From Henricia sp. BOLD:AAB3569 (taxonomy: Eukaryota; Echinodermata; Asteroidea; Spinulosida; Echinasteridae), in NCBI GenBank assembly GCA_037783545.1, contig JBBELK010000093.1:372001-436000 (forward strand): a DNA stretch of 64,000 bases. Direction: 5' to 3'. The position numbers and the translations under genes were made by a program. Position 1 is the first letter of the stretch, and every line of letters starts with the position of its first letter. This document shows, in pieces, positions 27,201 to 42,200 of this stretch. The notes beneath the pieces are model-generated. The model searched no databases. It was not told where the DNA came from and saw only the letters and a list, made by a program, of their open reading frames with translations.

Positions 27201-30200
27201 AGCCTCACGACTTTGTCACAAACGATTTGCTCTTCTCCTGCTCAGGATATCTCACATTTTCTGCTCACGATTTCATGGACAGCCCGGACGACCGAATAGG
27301 AATTTCCGTTTTCTTTCGAGGAGTTGGCATCATGTTTTTTCTTCACGAGCGTACACCGGAGCAACATCACGCCCGTGTGTGTGTGCACTCATCCTACACC
27401 CGACGGTAGCCTGCCGTAGCACGCGCTCGCTCCCGCTCTCCGGACTCTCGAAACAAACAATTATGTTCGAATTTTCATACTTATGTTTAACTTTGTTTCA
27501 TACCTGTATAAATAGTCTCTCTTTTGTCAATTACTTTTGTCAATTACTTTTGTCAATATTGGGGGGCAATCAGAGTTGAATTTGGTGCAGTTCTGCAGTA
27601 ACAAACTTTTATACGGCTGGGAATACAACTAACTCACAAGACCACGTGACTTTACGGAACCAGAATTTGGGTTCGAAAAGTCACGTGACCTTGAATTTTT
27701 CAAAAGTACTCAAAAACGGCAAAATTTGACGGCGTCTTTTCAGGATATATCTAAATTTACTCTCGAAGGCGCTTCAGAATAATGTACGGGTCTATTTCGA
27801 GCCCAAAATAGCCCATCAAAGCCGGTGTGTTCCTTTAACTGAAGTTATGTCAAGGGGTAATGGCCAGAAAACAGTTTTTCAGTGTGTAAAATTGAACATA
27901 TTGACAAAAGTGCAACTTCTGTTTTAGCGCAAAATTCCATAAAATGCGTGATTTCTTACTAGTTAAAACGGTTTCTACTGGCCAAAGGAAACCACTCACA
28001 CGTCGCTTTTTAAATGACAAAAATCAATAAAATAGTTTTGGAGTTGCATCAAAAGGTATTAGGCGGGAACTATATAGCTTTTTGTGTTGGGTGTAGCTTG
28101 TAACCTTGCAATAGTTCGGGTAGTCCTGTCTACCATTTTGGGTGATGATGGTAGTGGTTTACATGTATTTATACTTCTGACTTCAACTGTAGATACCCCT
28201 ATATCGTATGGTATACCAGAAGCCGCAAATTGACTACTGGCCTTTTATACATGTATGAAATCTTTGGGACATTCTATCTTTCTTGCATACACAGCATTTC
28301 CTCTCTCCAATGCCGCACTGGAATGTCAATACAAGACAATACCGGGCCAATTTCAGTGATATTCGACGGAGCTATAAGAACATCAGCAGAATTGTTTACT
28401 TTTAAGGAAAACCCCTCTGTATTGGATGTACAACCTCGTAAAAGTTATCAAAGGTAAGCGGCACCAGGTGCAGATAAATTTTGTTAAATATAGTAGTGCA
28501 AAATCAGCTGGTGAATAGATTTATTGCAAGTGCTTCATGAGAAGAGGCTTCTTCGTAGGCTCTACTTCTGTTCAGACATTAATGCCCCGAGTCCCAATGT
28601 TCGCCCGACTGTCATGTACCTCTTTCGTGAAAAGCAATGCAATGCTGCCAAACTCATAGTACATTTAGTCGTGCCTAAATTCTAGTTTTAATATATCATT
28701 CTGTCATATAGTGGCGGCAGGACACTGAGAGTTAACGGTACTGGTTTTTTAATTGTGCAAGTAGCAAGAATCTTTGTTCGAAATGGCCAAGAGACATCTG
28801 ATGAAGTGGTAAGCAGTTATTTTGCTAGTCTCACTCAGGCCCGTAACCAGGGGGGTGATCGGGTGGATCGGACGATCGCCCCCCGCGGAACAAGGAGTTC
28901 CGCTCTGTACAAAATAAAAATTCAATATTTCGAATAATTAAATTTTTCGTCGCACAATATTGCCAGTTGTTATTGTATTATGTTGTTGTATATCACACAG
29001 TGATCATATCTGAAAGGGGGTCATCTACTTATCCATGCATTCTTCGTTATGTATGCAATGTTATGTATAGCCGGCATTTTACTGTTTCAAAACTTGTGCC
29101 TGACTGCACTATTCGATCCCCCCTGCAAAACTCGCTGGTTACGGGCCTGTCACTGACACGCATATTTTTTTCTCGCGTCTCATTCACAGACTGGTAGCAA
29201 TGAGCCTGCTACTCATGTTTTGGTTGTACACCATGTGGAATTTCCTGTGGAATCTTAATGCCACCACTGAAATATGGACAAAGGATTTCCCGCCCTTTGA
29301 TCGTGTATTACTTTTGCCGCATAGTTACATGTAAATGTTCTGCAAAGCCGGCCCACCTTTCACGCTGCGCACTACAGCCATGGATGTTCGCCTCGCGTAT
29401 GGCAATGTCAAGGTTTTCAGAATGTTGCCAAAGCTTAACTTGACATTTTACCAGCATGTATTTTCTTTTGGTAACAGGCATGTAGTATTGAAAGCGACTG
29501 GTTTATGGAGTGTAGGTCTCCTGCAGTGAGCATAAACGAGACAAGTAGGCCTACTCTGGGCGTCCTGATGGACGACTTTAAATGGGACGGTGACATTCGT
29601 TATTATCTTGATCCAGACTTCAACAAGTTTGGCCAGTTTGAAATTAGTAACTCCGGGTACAATCTACAAATCAGAGTAAGTATGATGCACCGTATAGCCT
29701 TAAAGAATACGCTACCAAAAGAGTGATCCACGTCTCTCAAAACACTGTCCAAGTATATTACTATCTATCAACTTAGCAGCCATCCCAGGTTGACTTTGGT
29801 ACGGTTGTGTATAGTTATTATACCTAACCCGGCAGATTATTATACCTAACCTAATAGCAAGCATGCCTTGCATGCGACGTGAATGCAGTGCCTGTACGGC
29901 CAACTGTCGCTGCCTGATTGTCGTGATTTGGAGTTTGTGCCTTCTTTTGATTGATTTTCAGGTTAACGGTAAAATGAAGTTTCCGTCTCTTTTTTTTTTC
30001 TGTGACAGGGTGAGAGGCTCAATGATGCATTGGACAAAACGGAGATATACGTAAAGGTTGGCAGCGAGAATTGTGCGATTAAAGACTTTGTTGGCATTCT
30101 CATTAGTTGTGTGCTTCCCGAGAATGAACCACCTGGCTTGGATGCAGACGGCAACCCCGATACGAGCATACGACCATCAGCTGTTGTAAGATTATTCCCT

Positions 30201-33200
30201 CTTTACTTTATTGACATTCTTTTGATATACGCTACTGAACCATCCTAACTTAATTAATATGCTTTTTGCACACTGCTGAGATCTCACCAGGTTAATAATA
30301 GAACTGTAATTCTTATCAAACTGTCACAGGCAAACAATTGCGATTTCCCCAGTTAATTTACCTCTCGGTTTGTTTTCCAGATAAATAAATTGAGGCTACT
30401 GTTTTCCCTGTCGTTGCAGGTTCACTGGTATACCGACAAAACGTTTACCGCCGGAGAGGTGATTTATCCCAGCAACATTTTGACTATCCTCCTAGCAACC
30501 GTCTTTCCAACAGTTGGGGTACCCTTGCTGGCTCTTATAGTGGTCCTCACTTTCAAGTACAATAAGCAGAAGCAACTTCTGAGGACATACAACGAGCGCC
30601 TCTTAGCTCTGATACGACATCTTCATGAAGGTATAGTACGATGCCACATTTTTTTCACAGGACTAACTGTTCACTTTCAACACGTAATGCGAAATACCAC
30701 GATCCATTCCGTTATAAATATATTATAATTGGCGATGATGAGTTTTACAGGAGCGAACGCTCGGAAGCGTTCACTGTTCGGGTGTGTCGCTATATGGATG
30801 CACTTTAATCTCCGGCGTGTTTGTTTCTTATAGAACAACAAGCTCCTGCAGGAAGGAGACGGCATTCGCTTGACAGTACAGATGAACAACGTCCACCGGT
30901 CATTCCTGCGAAGACTGTTGCTTTGAATGCCAATATAAGCATTGTGCCAGGCGACCTGCAGATTAAATTCAGTCAGCTGGACATAGGGAAAGTCCTTGGG
31001 CGGGGTGCGTATCACTTGTTTCTTGTTATTGTTTAGCCATCCGTCGTATCGTACAGTAAAGCCTATAATATAACCTGGAGTCACTAAACTCTTCCGTGTT
31101 TCTTCTCTATATACATGTAGAACAAGGGAGAGAACAATAGAGCCATGAGCGTTTTTGCACGTGGTGCTATTTTTTTCTTTTAACAGACATTTGTTGGATT
31201 TGTTGCATTTGAAATTGTTGCTCTCCTATTATAGGTTCTCCAAAAAATTAGGTGTCTTCCAAGCACATTCCATACTGGCCAGAAATATGCACATTGTCCC
31301 ACTGTTTTTTTACAGCTATTCGTTTCTGTTTCATTCAATAAACCCAGGTGCTTTTGGGATAGTTTACCAGGCAACTATGAACGCGGCGTCATCTGGATCT
31401 GAGCGTCAAGTGGCCGTCAAGACAATACAAGGTTCTATATAGTAAAGTTCTAGAAGTGTACCCACACTATATTCAACTCTCTTTATATCTTTCTTTAAAA
31501 AGCCATGCAGAGGATGGAAAGGGATCTTTGATCCATGTCTTAAATGTTTAGCTATATATTTATGACTGATTACATCTTTGTACGTAAACAAATGGAATGT
31601 AATATTTGTTAATTTCAGACGCAAGTGATTCACGCAACGTCATAAAATTTCTCGAGGAAGGGTTAATGATGAAAAACTTTGATCATCCCAATGTACTCGG
31701 ACTGTTCGGTCTGACTTTTGACCCCGAAGGTCAGCCTCTGATTGTTCTTCCCTTCATGGCAAACGGTGATCTCAAGTCCTATATAGTGAAACAAAAACAG
31801 GTAAATAATAAGCTTGTGGAGTTCGCGACTTATTTCGTTTTAAAATGACTTTACTTGAAGAGATGAGTAAATTCAACTGAAATTTGCATTATTATTCATC
31901 CTTTCCCTTTTGTTGGGTAATACAATTTTTACATTTACTTGCAATATAAACACATTAAATGCAGTTACTCTCACATAATAGGTCATGGCTTTCTGATTTA
32001 GGATAATGTAACTGATGTTCTTGCAAATATTGACATTTTCCTTCACTGTAGAATCCGAGAGTGCGACAGCTTGTGACGTTTGCCCTGCACATAGCTCGCG
32101 GGATGAAGTACCTTTCTGAGCGGAAATTCGTCCACAGGGATTTAGCAGCAAGAAACTGCATGTAAGGACTGTTATCTTCACACAAAATTTGTCCAATAAA
32201 GACAATATTAAAGACTCGCTGGATTGGTTAGTTTGTTTCGCGCGACAGAAAACTGTACAGTAGCCCTAAAAAAGCTAAATTCGCCAAAACTTGTTATTCA
32301 AGAAACAATAACGGTTGTCGCAGATCACATTTATCGGTTTTCTCCCATTGAATACAAGGATCGATGATAAAGAGACAGCCAAAATAGCGGATTTTGGATT
32401 ATCTCGGGATCTGGATGAGTCGGATTATTACACAAGTGGAGACAAGCAGGCCAAACTTCCAGTGAAGTGGATGGCACCGGAGTCAATGGAACGAAAGGTG
32501 TATAACATGAAAACAGACGTGGTGAGTTAAAATACAAACTAAGTTAGAACTTTCAAATGAAGCGAGACGTGCCTAAAGCCTTATCCAAGGCTATTAAATT
32601 GTGTGAATCCGTGAAGAATTTGCCTGTATGCTATGCAGCGAAAGTGCGCCACAACGCGGTGAATTGTAGCCAACTGCTAAATAGTCTGGTTACCGTAATA
32701 TCTTGGTCTGAATCCTGACTTCACGGACGAGGCTGGATCATGTGTTTTATGGGCGGGGACTCTTTATGCTAATTCAAAGAGAGCACCGAGACGTAAAAGC
32801 TCATTGTATGGAATTCCATTTACGACAGATGGCGTTGCCTCGTCAAAGGGCGACGGCGACGGCGACGCATGGGCGACGGCGACAGCGACGCAGGGGCGAC
32901 GGCGACGGCGACGCCTGTAGGCGCGTCGCCGTCGCCGTCGTATCTTTTCCCATTGCCTGTGTACAGTACCTTGCCTGCCGTCGTCCGTCGCGTCGTGCCG
33001 TCGCCCGCACCGTCGCCCGTCGCGTCGTACCGTCGCCTGTCGCGTCGTGCCGTCGCGTCGACCTTGCTTTGGGGGTTGTGTGATTTGTGCGTGCTTCGTT
33101 CCGTCGCGTCGTGCCGTCGCCTCTTTCGTCGCCGTCGCCGTCGCCCCTCCGTCGCCGTCGCCGTCGCCGTCGACGTCGACGTCGCCGTCGACGTCGAAGT

Positions 33201-36200
33201 CGACGTCGCCCCAGGTGCTTTGCCGTGTGGATCGTGTGAGGGCGATGTTTCGATTGGTTGTTAATTTTTGCAGATGCACTTGTACAGTTGTGCTGCTATT
33301 ATCACGGCATTATAAATTACCTGCAGCTGATCATACGATCTGCACGTTCCCCAACGAATTCCAACAAAGATTTTCCACAGTTTTCTGGTCTTACTGAATG
33401 TGGTCAATAACAGGAAACAAAAATCTGAAAATCACTGAAAATGGTTGACATCTGGGTCAATTCCAAGACGGATGTCATAGACTACTGAAGTATGACGTCG
33501 GTTGCCATGGTAATTGGGTCTAAACATTCGCTGGTAATCTGAAACGTTCATTGGTATAGCGCATGAAAACAGTTCACTGGTTTTGGTGTAGACCCAAAAA
33601 CCATGGCAACACACAAAGGGTGACGTGTTCACTTTAGTAGTCTATTGGCCTTGGAAATAGCTGGGGCTGGGGCTGGGATGGGATGGGATGGCTTGGGTTA
33701 GGTTGGGTTAGGTTGATTTGCTTTGGGCTGGGCTTGGCTGGAATGACTTTGTAGTTGGGCTGGGGTGGCTTTTGGCTGGACCGGAGTGGCTTCAGTCTTA
33801 GCCGGTATGGGTTTTGGTTGGGCTCCAGTATGGCTTTGGGCTGGGCACCAGGATGGGCTTCAACCTATCCTCCGAAATTGTTGTGGTGGTCCAGGGTTTT
33901 CTCCTTTAGAAATTTTAAACACCAAATTCAGCACCACATTCAAGGGGTGGCTTCGGGTTTGGCTGGGATGGCTTTGGGCTGGGCCAAGATTGCTTGGGGC
34001 TGGACTGGGGTGCCTTCAGGCTGCAGATGGGGTGGCTTCAGGCTGGGCCGAAATTGATTGTGGCTGGACTGGGGTGGCTTAAGCCCCCTTTACACCGAGC
34101 TACGACCGTTGGGCGACCTTTGAGCGACCAAAAACGGGCAAGGTCGCTGAACGGTCGCCGAAACCTACAAAAAGCTGTTTCTTTGTAAACGCTCCGGCGA
34201 TTCTTGTGCGGTCACAACAAAACGCAATGTTTGGGTATTTTCATGGCGATCTACGGCGATCTCTGAGCGACCTAGGTGATCACTGAGCGCTCTAACTGCT
34301 TCCTAGCCTCTGACCGACAAACGGCGATCTCTGCCTCCCTGCAGCGACCATTGAGCTGTTGCCCAGCACTGCTTGAGCGACCGCTCACCTTGGCGACCTG
34401 GGAGCGAGTGTTTTGAATGTGTTCAAAAATTACGACCACTGAGCGACCATTGAGCCTTTCTTGAGCGACTGAGCGACCATCAAGCGATCAACCGCGATCT
34501 CACAAATTTGTTGGCCTCTGAGCGGTCGTAGTTCTGTGTAAAGGGGATATTAAGGTTAGGCTGGGGTGGCTTTGGGCTGAGCTGTGGTGGCATTGGTCTG
34601 GGGTGGGGTGGCTTCAGGCTGCATATGCAGCACGATATGTGGCAAACGGACTACCCCCTACCGTTGTTCCCCTATTGTGTCTGAAACATCCAAGGAATTT
34701 CCTTGGAATTCCTTTCAGTTTTTAGGGGGGATTGGTGCGTTAACAAAAGTGAAGAGTGTGTTGAGGTATAGGGGCGTTAGGGGGGAGTCCCTCTGCCACA
34801 TATCGTGCTGGGTATATCAGGCTGGGCCGGGGTGGCTTTGAAGTGGCTTCTGGCTCGGCCGAAGTGGCTTCTGGCTCAGCCAGAATGGTTTTTGGCTGGG
34901 CGCCTGGTTTTTAAAATACAACATGGCTGCCGTCTGCCACCAATCAGATTTTGCCAACATAGTTTGTCTTGTTCCTTGGATTGTAATGAAGACATCTATA
35001 GCTATGTGGCATGTTCTAATAATCCGATGCCCACGGACGGTAATTTCTTACCACATGCCCCCAGACTACATCTTGAAATGATACGGAATCTTTTTGTCCT
35101 TGGTAATCTCGAAAATCAGAAATGTTCCTAGATTTACGCCTAATTTACACAATATAAACATAATTACCGTAGAAAACTTCCCCTGAAATGGTTTTGTCTG
35201 AAGTGCTATAGTTTTTGAGGAATGAGTAAAACAATTAGTTTTCGTCTCATGAGACAAATCCAATTCGCCCCAAACCACTTCGCCCGAGTGCCATTTCGCC
35301 CCAAATTACTTTGTCCAAACACTACATCGCCCAAATGTCACTTCGCCCCAAAACCACTTCGTGCACAGGCCGTGGTTCAGGGCGAAATGGTTCAGGGCGA
35401 AGTGGTTTTGTGGCGAAATGACTGCAAACCCTTTTTTTTACTGTTTTCTGAAAAGTTAGACGAAGTGCGGAGCTGGTTTTTGCTCAGGTTGGTTTTAATC
35501 ATGCATATCTTCAATCACACGGGGGGATAAAACTATTTGTGACAGTTTACCAATCATGTATACCATCTTTAAACATGTCATCGAAATCTCTTTATCCTAT
35601 TAATCACAGTTAATATACACTGTTGCATGTTTATTTCCTTTGTTACGCAGTGGAGTGAACAATTCCTTAATTCAAGAAGGTTCAATTGTGTACCCCCTCA
35701 GGGTTATAACCCTCAGTGGCTCTACACAGTGAAATCTTCTTAAAGGGATTTTCACTCCGCTGGCCAACAAAGGAAATATATCTTCACCTTATGAAGAGTT
35801 AGGCCTACATGTAATATATTTGAAGGTGGTGTTTTGCTGCAATTTAAGAGGTAGAGATGCCTAGAAGTAAAATACAGAATCAGCGGAGCAGGCGGTCAAC
35901 ATTTATTTTGTAAACATTTATTTTGCTTTAGCGCTCACACGCTCATGATGATTTCCTAAATCAAATGATTGAATATCCGGCTCTTTTGTTTTCCAGATTT
36001 CGAACAGTCATAAATAGAGATTGTAGGTTTCCCAACACTACCTGATACACACATTGAGGGAAGAGGAAACAATAATTTTGAATTATCGACGAATATTATC
36101 CAACATTTTACCAATGCCCGATGTGTAAACCATCACAAGAATCTTTGATTTTTTTTGTCAACGTTGGGAACACAATTCAGTTTGATGATAAACATTGCAA

Positions 36201-39200
36201 CCAATGCATTGACGTGCTGCGCCATATTTGAAATTTTGAAAGGGTGATCACTGATGACGACAGTGCAGTGATTGCATGGATGACATCAAAATTGAAGCCT
36301 TGCTTCCCGACGCCCAAATGATGTAAAGTATGACTAGACTAATGCCCCCTCAAGTATGAACGACGAACTGAAAACAGTGCGACGCAGATACAAATTTATT
36401 TTGCAAATGGCCAGAAGGGACACTGTGAAAAAAAAAAAAAATTTGTAATAAAGTAATATTGTGACAATATATCGGAGATTTAAGTTTTTCCTCTGCCTTT
36501 AAGGTGACATTTTCAGCATGTCGGGTAAAGCACTGAGTGCAGCGCAGGTACATGGTGCATCGTGTGTATCGTTTGGAACTGTCAAACAGCAGGTTAAAGT
36601 AGCACTTGCTGGATCAACCACTTGAACAAATATATGCCTTCGCTAAAGGAAGAAGGCATTGCCCGGTTATGCATGCGAAGCAGGTCCTGACATGCTCTTT
36701 CAACTTCTTGACAACATCCATTTTGACGCGGGGTTGAAGTGAATTCTTCCTTGACAGCAGCAATTTCCTCTTGTGGGACATGAATCTTGAAGTCGTGTGT
36801 ACCTTCAACATTTCAACATTTAAAACAATTAGTAAGGTACGGTATAATAAAAGCAGATGTATTGTCATGGGGGTTGAAGGCATTGTACAGTCATGTCTAC
36901 TTTATTAAACCTGGGCAAAGATACCCAAGCACACTTTCCGCATCAATGTTGGCGTCGTTCTGAAATGTCAACTACCAGTTTAAGGGGAGATGTGCATAAC
37001 CTGTGGTTTTACGATGCAAATTAAATGTAATCATCACAAGTTATTTTGGTCAATGTCTGTGTAACAAAAGGTTAACTCAAACTTATAATCACTGTTAAAA
37101 TGACGTCATCGGCACAAGCTCAATGGACGTTTGACTGTTTCTTTTTAAGCGGATGGTTGGCAAGTAGTGTGATTGCGAAGTATTAAAGTTGTTCAAGACT
37201 GAAGAAACAGAGAAGCACAAACTTCTAATTTCCATCATTGTAATTAATTCATTTTGTATCTGGGCTATTTCACAATAAGTGGTCATTTGAGTAAATTACA
37301 GTATAACCCATCCTGGATAACTTTATCAGTGCAAATACATGTTATGAGTGATTTTATATGATGGGTAATATGAAGGACAAGCTACAGAACTATTTTTACA
37401 TAATTCTACGAGTTATTCGTTTTGAATTTCTCTATTTACATGCACTTTTAACACAATTTTGGAGTCTCATTTCAAGTTTTACATTAGTTTAAGTGGAATC
37501 ATTTGTTGATGATGCATTATTGTGGTGAATTTGGTGATCAATCATGGATATATAGTGTTCAACAATATTGTGAAACTTGGGTTGGTGTAATTCGGTCGAA
37601 AAATGTTAATTTTATGAACATTTCAAAATAAAGTGGATTTCCCGTTAAATAAAATATGGTAATGTCCTCTCCAGGACAAGGTATTCATGACAATGGAATA
37701 GTTTGGAAATATGTACATTTGATGGAGGAAATATGACAATTTGATCGTGGGAGAGATTTGAGTAAATATTATCAAGATCAAATTCAGGGTTGTGGAAAAT
37801 CCGTTAAAAATTTTTCCTCTCCAGGAAAGCAGTTAATTGTAATATAACATGTCAACCATGATTGAAATATTTTATGTTATGTTTGTAAAATTAACAGTAC
37901 CATTCCTTTCAACATTTAGTCTGGCCATTATATTGTGATATTCTGTGTTTAACAAAATGTCCTCTCCAGACAACCAATTACAAATCATTATTTCATTGGA
38001 AAAAAATAAACATGTTAATCATAATACCACGCTCTGATATTTTAGGAATTATTAGTATACATCATGAAGTTTTTAGATCAACAAAGTTTTGTGAGTTGGA
38101 CAAGTTTGAAATTTGACCCCCATTTGCCAGTGAGACTGAAAGTGTACACTTATTGTGAAATAGCCCATCTGCTCAACGTTATTCGGGAATACACAGATAG
38201 AGGCTGAATTTTGAGTTCTGAATCAATCAGAATTTACAATTGCTTGGCATGGTGTTTGTATGTTTAATCAATACATGTATTCAGTGTTTTGTTTCCTTCT
38301 TAGAAGTTGCAAAATTCACATTGGTAGAATGCGATAACATTAAGGCGAAGTTTGGCAAAGTCATACCAAAGGTCTGGGGCAGGAAGTACAGTAAATCTGG
38401 CTTCTCTGGAAGAGCGACTGTACTGTTATCGACTCTCGATCGGTGTTGGTTCCATTCCACCCGAACCTCGTCAAGTTCAAGCTGAAGCACCATGCATGAG
38501 GCTGAACCTCAGGCATTCCCTGCAAATATTTGTCAACAGAAAGAAGTGCATGGATGTGGTGTGCTGTCAAAAGATAGGGCAATATTGCTTGAATTGATAG
38601 ATTTCCATAAATAATAGAGCCCCGCCCTATATTTGCACGTGCTAGAGTCCCGCTTCGCGCTATGACACTGACGTATATACGAGTGTGTCAAGCACCATAC
38701 TATACCAAGCCTTGTCCAAGGGCTATGAAACTGTGTGAATCCGTGAAGAATTTGCATGTATGCTATGCAGCGAAAGTGCGCCACCGCGCGGTGAATTGTA
38801 GCCAACTGCAAAATAGTCTGGTTACCGAAATATATTAGTCTGAATCCTGACTTCACGCGCGAGGCTGAATCACAGCCTTGTTCTTTCTGTACTCGATTTG
38901 TTATGTGTTTCTTTATAACTGCGTTGGAAATCCGACGCAATTACTTATGGCAAAACCCTACTGTGAATTTTTTTTTTCAAGTATCTATTACGGTTCTTGA
39001 GATATGAATTTTTGAAATAATAACCTTTGAATTTTTGTAATTTGACACCTGATGACGTCATGATTACGTCACACTTGATGCCATCATGATACTATACATG
39101 CTGGTGAAAGTCTGCCATAGGGCCTATGTCTGTATCTAATTTACTAACGATTCAGCTTGGTTTGATGGGCATTGTTGCTGGTAAGTGTAAAAACTGAGAT

Positions 39201-42200
39201 TTTCGTTTTCGTTGTACTTTGACCTCCAATTGACCCCAGGAGGAAGGGTCAGATGAAAATGCCCACACAAAGAAAATTGTAGCACAGATTGTCATCTATA
39301 AACCTGCCAAATACGAAGATCCTGGGTCACGTGGTTTTCGAGACGGAAGCATTTTAAAATATGCATATTTTGGTTTTTTTTGGGGTGTAATTTGATACTT
39401 GATGACGTCACGATGACGTCACGCTTGATGCTATCATAACATTATACACGCTGGTGAAAGTCTGCCATAGGACCTATGCCTGTACTTAGTTTCTTAAAGA
39501 TTCAGCTTGGTTTGATGGGCATTGTCGCTCAATAAGTGCAAACATTGAGATTTTCGCTTTCGTTGAACTTTGACCTCAAATTGACCACAGAAGGAAGGGT
39601 CAGATGAAATTGCCCACACAAAGAAAATTGTAGCCCAGAATATGATCTATAAGCCTGCCAAATACGAAGATCCTTGGTCACGTGGTTTTCGTGACGGAAG
39701 CATTTTAAAACATGCATATTTTGGTCATTTTTGGCTTGTAATTTGATACCTGATGACGTCATTATGACGTCACACTTGTATGCACACCTTCACATGGGGG
39801 TTGATGTTCCTACCAAGTTTCAAGTTGATACCTTGAACCGTCTTCGAGAAAAGCTCTGGAATTGTTAATTCGGAAAAAGAAAAAACTAGAGCTTCGCGTT
39901 TGTGTCTGTTACAAACGCAAGGTGATCGGGCGACATAAACATTTATCAATTGATGACGAGACACTTTTGAAATTGTTTGAAAACTTGAGTTGTTTAATTT
40001 TGCAAAAAAAACATTCACATATCTATTGCCAGTATTGTAATTCTCAAGACATGACTCTGACTAGTGAACAATAAAATTGTGTATGTGATGACGTCATTAT
40101 TGTCACAGTCAATGTCATCATGACGTCAGTATTGTATGCACAAATTGTTCAAGGATCTACTGAAGAACAAGTTCTTACATGTATATGTGGTGCAAGAATC
40201 TTTCCAATATCTATATTACAGTTCTCAAGATTTTGTCATTTGAGATTATGTTACGTAACCACCGTGCACGTGATAACATCATCGTTGGTATAGTGATAAA
40301 GTCCATGTGTGGAAACATTTCTTTCCGTAGAACTATGGTCAAATTCCCTACCATTTAGGCTCTATTAATTTGCATTCAAAATGCTAAAAATGGCACATGT
40401 TCAAACAACTTCCGGTTTCAACCGGAAGTTGGGGACACACAGGGATCATGTCAATGTATGATTTGTTAAGTTCATTAAGTATTATCATCCTGTGAAAGAA
40501 GTATTCGTCTATTACGGTTCTTTAGATATGAATTTTTGAAATATTAAACTTTTTGTAATTTGACACCTGATGACATAATTATGACGTCACACTTGTATGC
40601 ACACCTTGGGATGAGGGTTGATGTTCGTACCAAGTTTCACATTGATATCTTGGTTCCCAGACGATCCAGTATGGTTTAACGGTCGGTTTTGCCCAGTAAG
40701 TGCAAAAACTGAGGTTTTCGTTTTCGCTGAATTTTGACCTTGAATTTACCCCAGAAGGAAGGATCAAATAAAAATGCCCACCAAAAGAAAATTGTAGGCC
40801 TTGATCTGATCCATGTGTGTGCCAAGTACGACGATCCTGGGTCACTTGGTTTTTGAAACGGAAACGTTTTAAAACATACATATTTTGGTCCTTTTTAGGC
40901 TATTATTTGATACTTGATGACGTCACATTGATGACGTCACACTTTATGCCATCATGATATTATACATGCTGATGAAATTCTGCAAAAGGGCATACGCCTG
41001 TATCTAATTTCTTAAAGATCCAGCTTGATTTGATGGGCATGGTTGCTCAGTACATGAATGTGCAAAAATTGAGATTTTCTCTTAATTGAACCTTGACCTC
41101 ATATTGACCCCAGAAGGAGGGGTCAGATAAATTCCCACCTGAACAAAACTTTAGCACAGGTTGTGATCTTTAAGCCTGCTAAATACGAAGATCCTTGGTC
41201 ACGTGGTTTTCGCGACAGAAGCATTTTAAAATGTGCATATTTTGGTCATTTTGGGTCTGCAATTTGATACTTGATGCCATCATGATATTATACATGCTGG
41301 TGAAAGTCTACCATAGGACCTATGCCTGTACTTAGTTTCGTCAAGATTCAGCTTGGTTTGATGGACATTGTTGCTGAAAAATTGAACTTTGACCTCAAAT
41401 TGACCCAAGAAGGAAAAGTCAGATAAAAATGCCCACACTGAGAATATTGTAGCCAAGAATGTGATCTATAAGCCTGCCAAATACGAAGACACTGTGTCAC
41501 GTGGCTTTCGATACAGAAGCATTTAAAAACATGCATCTTTTGATTATTTTTTGTTGTAATTTGATACTGTATGACGTAACTGTGACGTCACACTTCATGC
41601 CATCGTGATATTATACATGCTGGTAAAAGTCTGCCATAGGACCTACGCCTGTACTTAGTTTTTTAAAGATTCAGCTTGGTTTGATAGACATTGCTGCTCA
41701 ATAAGTGCACAAATTGAGATTTTTGTTTTCGGTGAACTTTGACCTCAAATTGACCCCAGAAGGAAGGGTCAGATGAAAATGCCCACACAAAGAAAATTGT
41801 GGTCCAGAATATGATCTATAAGCCTGCCAAATACGAAGATGCTGGGTCACGTGGTTTTCGTGACGGAAGCATTTTAAAACATACATATTTTTGTAATTTT
41901 TGGCTTGTAATTTAATACCTGATGACGTCATTATGACGTCACACTTGAACCGTCTTCAAGAAAAGCTCTGGAATTGTTAATTCGGAAAAAGAAAAAGATA
42001 AAAAAGACAAAGAACCAATACAATATCAATAGGTGATCGGAATGAGTTCCGATCACCTAAAAAAAAAAAAAAAGACAAAGAACCAATACAATATTAATAG
42101 GTGATCGGAATGAGTTCCGATCACCTAAAAAAAAAGACAAAGAACCAATACAATATTAATAGATGATCAGAATGAGTTCCGATCACCTAAAAAGAACCAG

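Larger units (their letters stand above)
26357..28191. mobile_element. Tc1-type element with two nested insertions
   Basis: TACAGTTGAAGTCAGAAGTA and its inverse close an 1.8-kb unit, with TA at each edge. These ends closely match the well-known Tc1-like inverted repeat (CAGTTGAAGTCAGAAGT). Inside sits 26504-28095, and inside that 27013-27838. No transposase frame is recognised. Confidence 0.8.

Noticed and set aside
30677-31084. 135-residue antisense ORF over exon 21
   Set aside because: Shadow of the coding strand and adjoining introns.
32764-33279. 171-residue minus-strand ORF and overlapping frames
   Set aside because: Arg/Asp/Val repeats caused by the GGCGAC hexamer; open in several frames at once.
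36350-37290. Coding-like minus-strand pieces
   Set aside because: Interrupted, no recognised domain, partly inside a TIR element; kept only as a low-confidence note.
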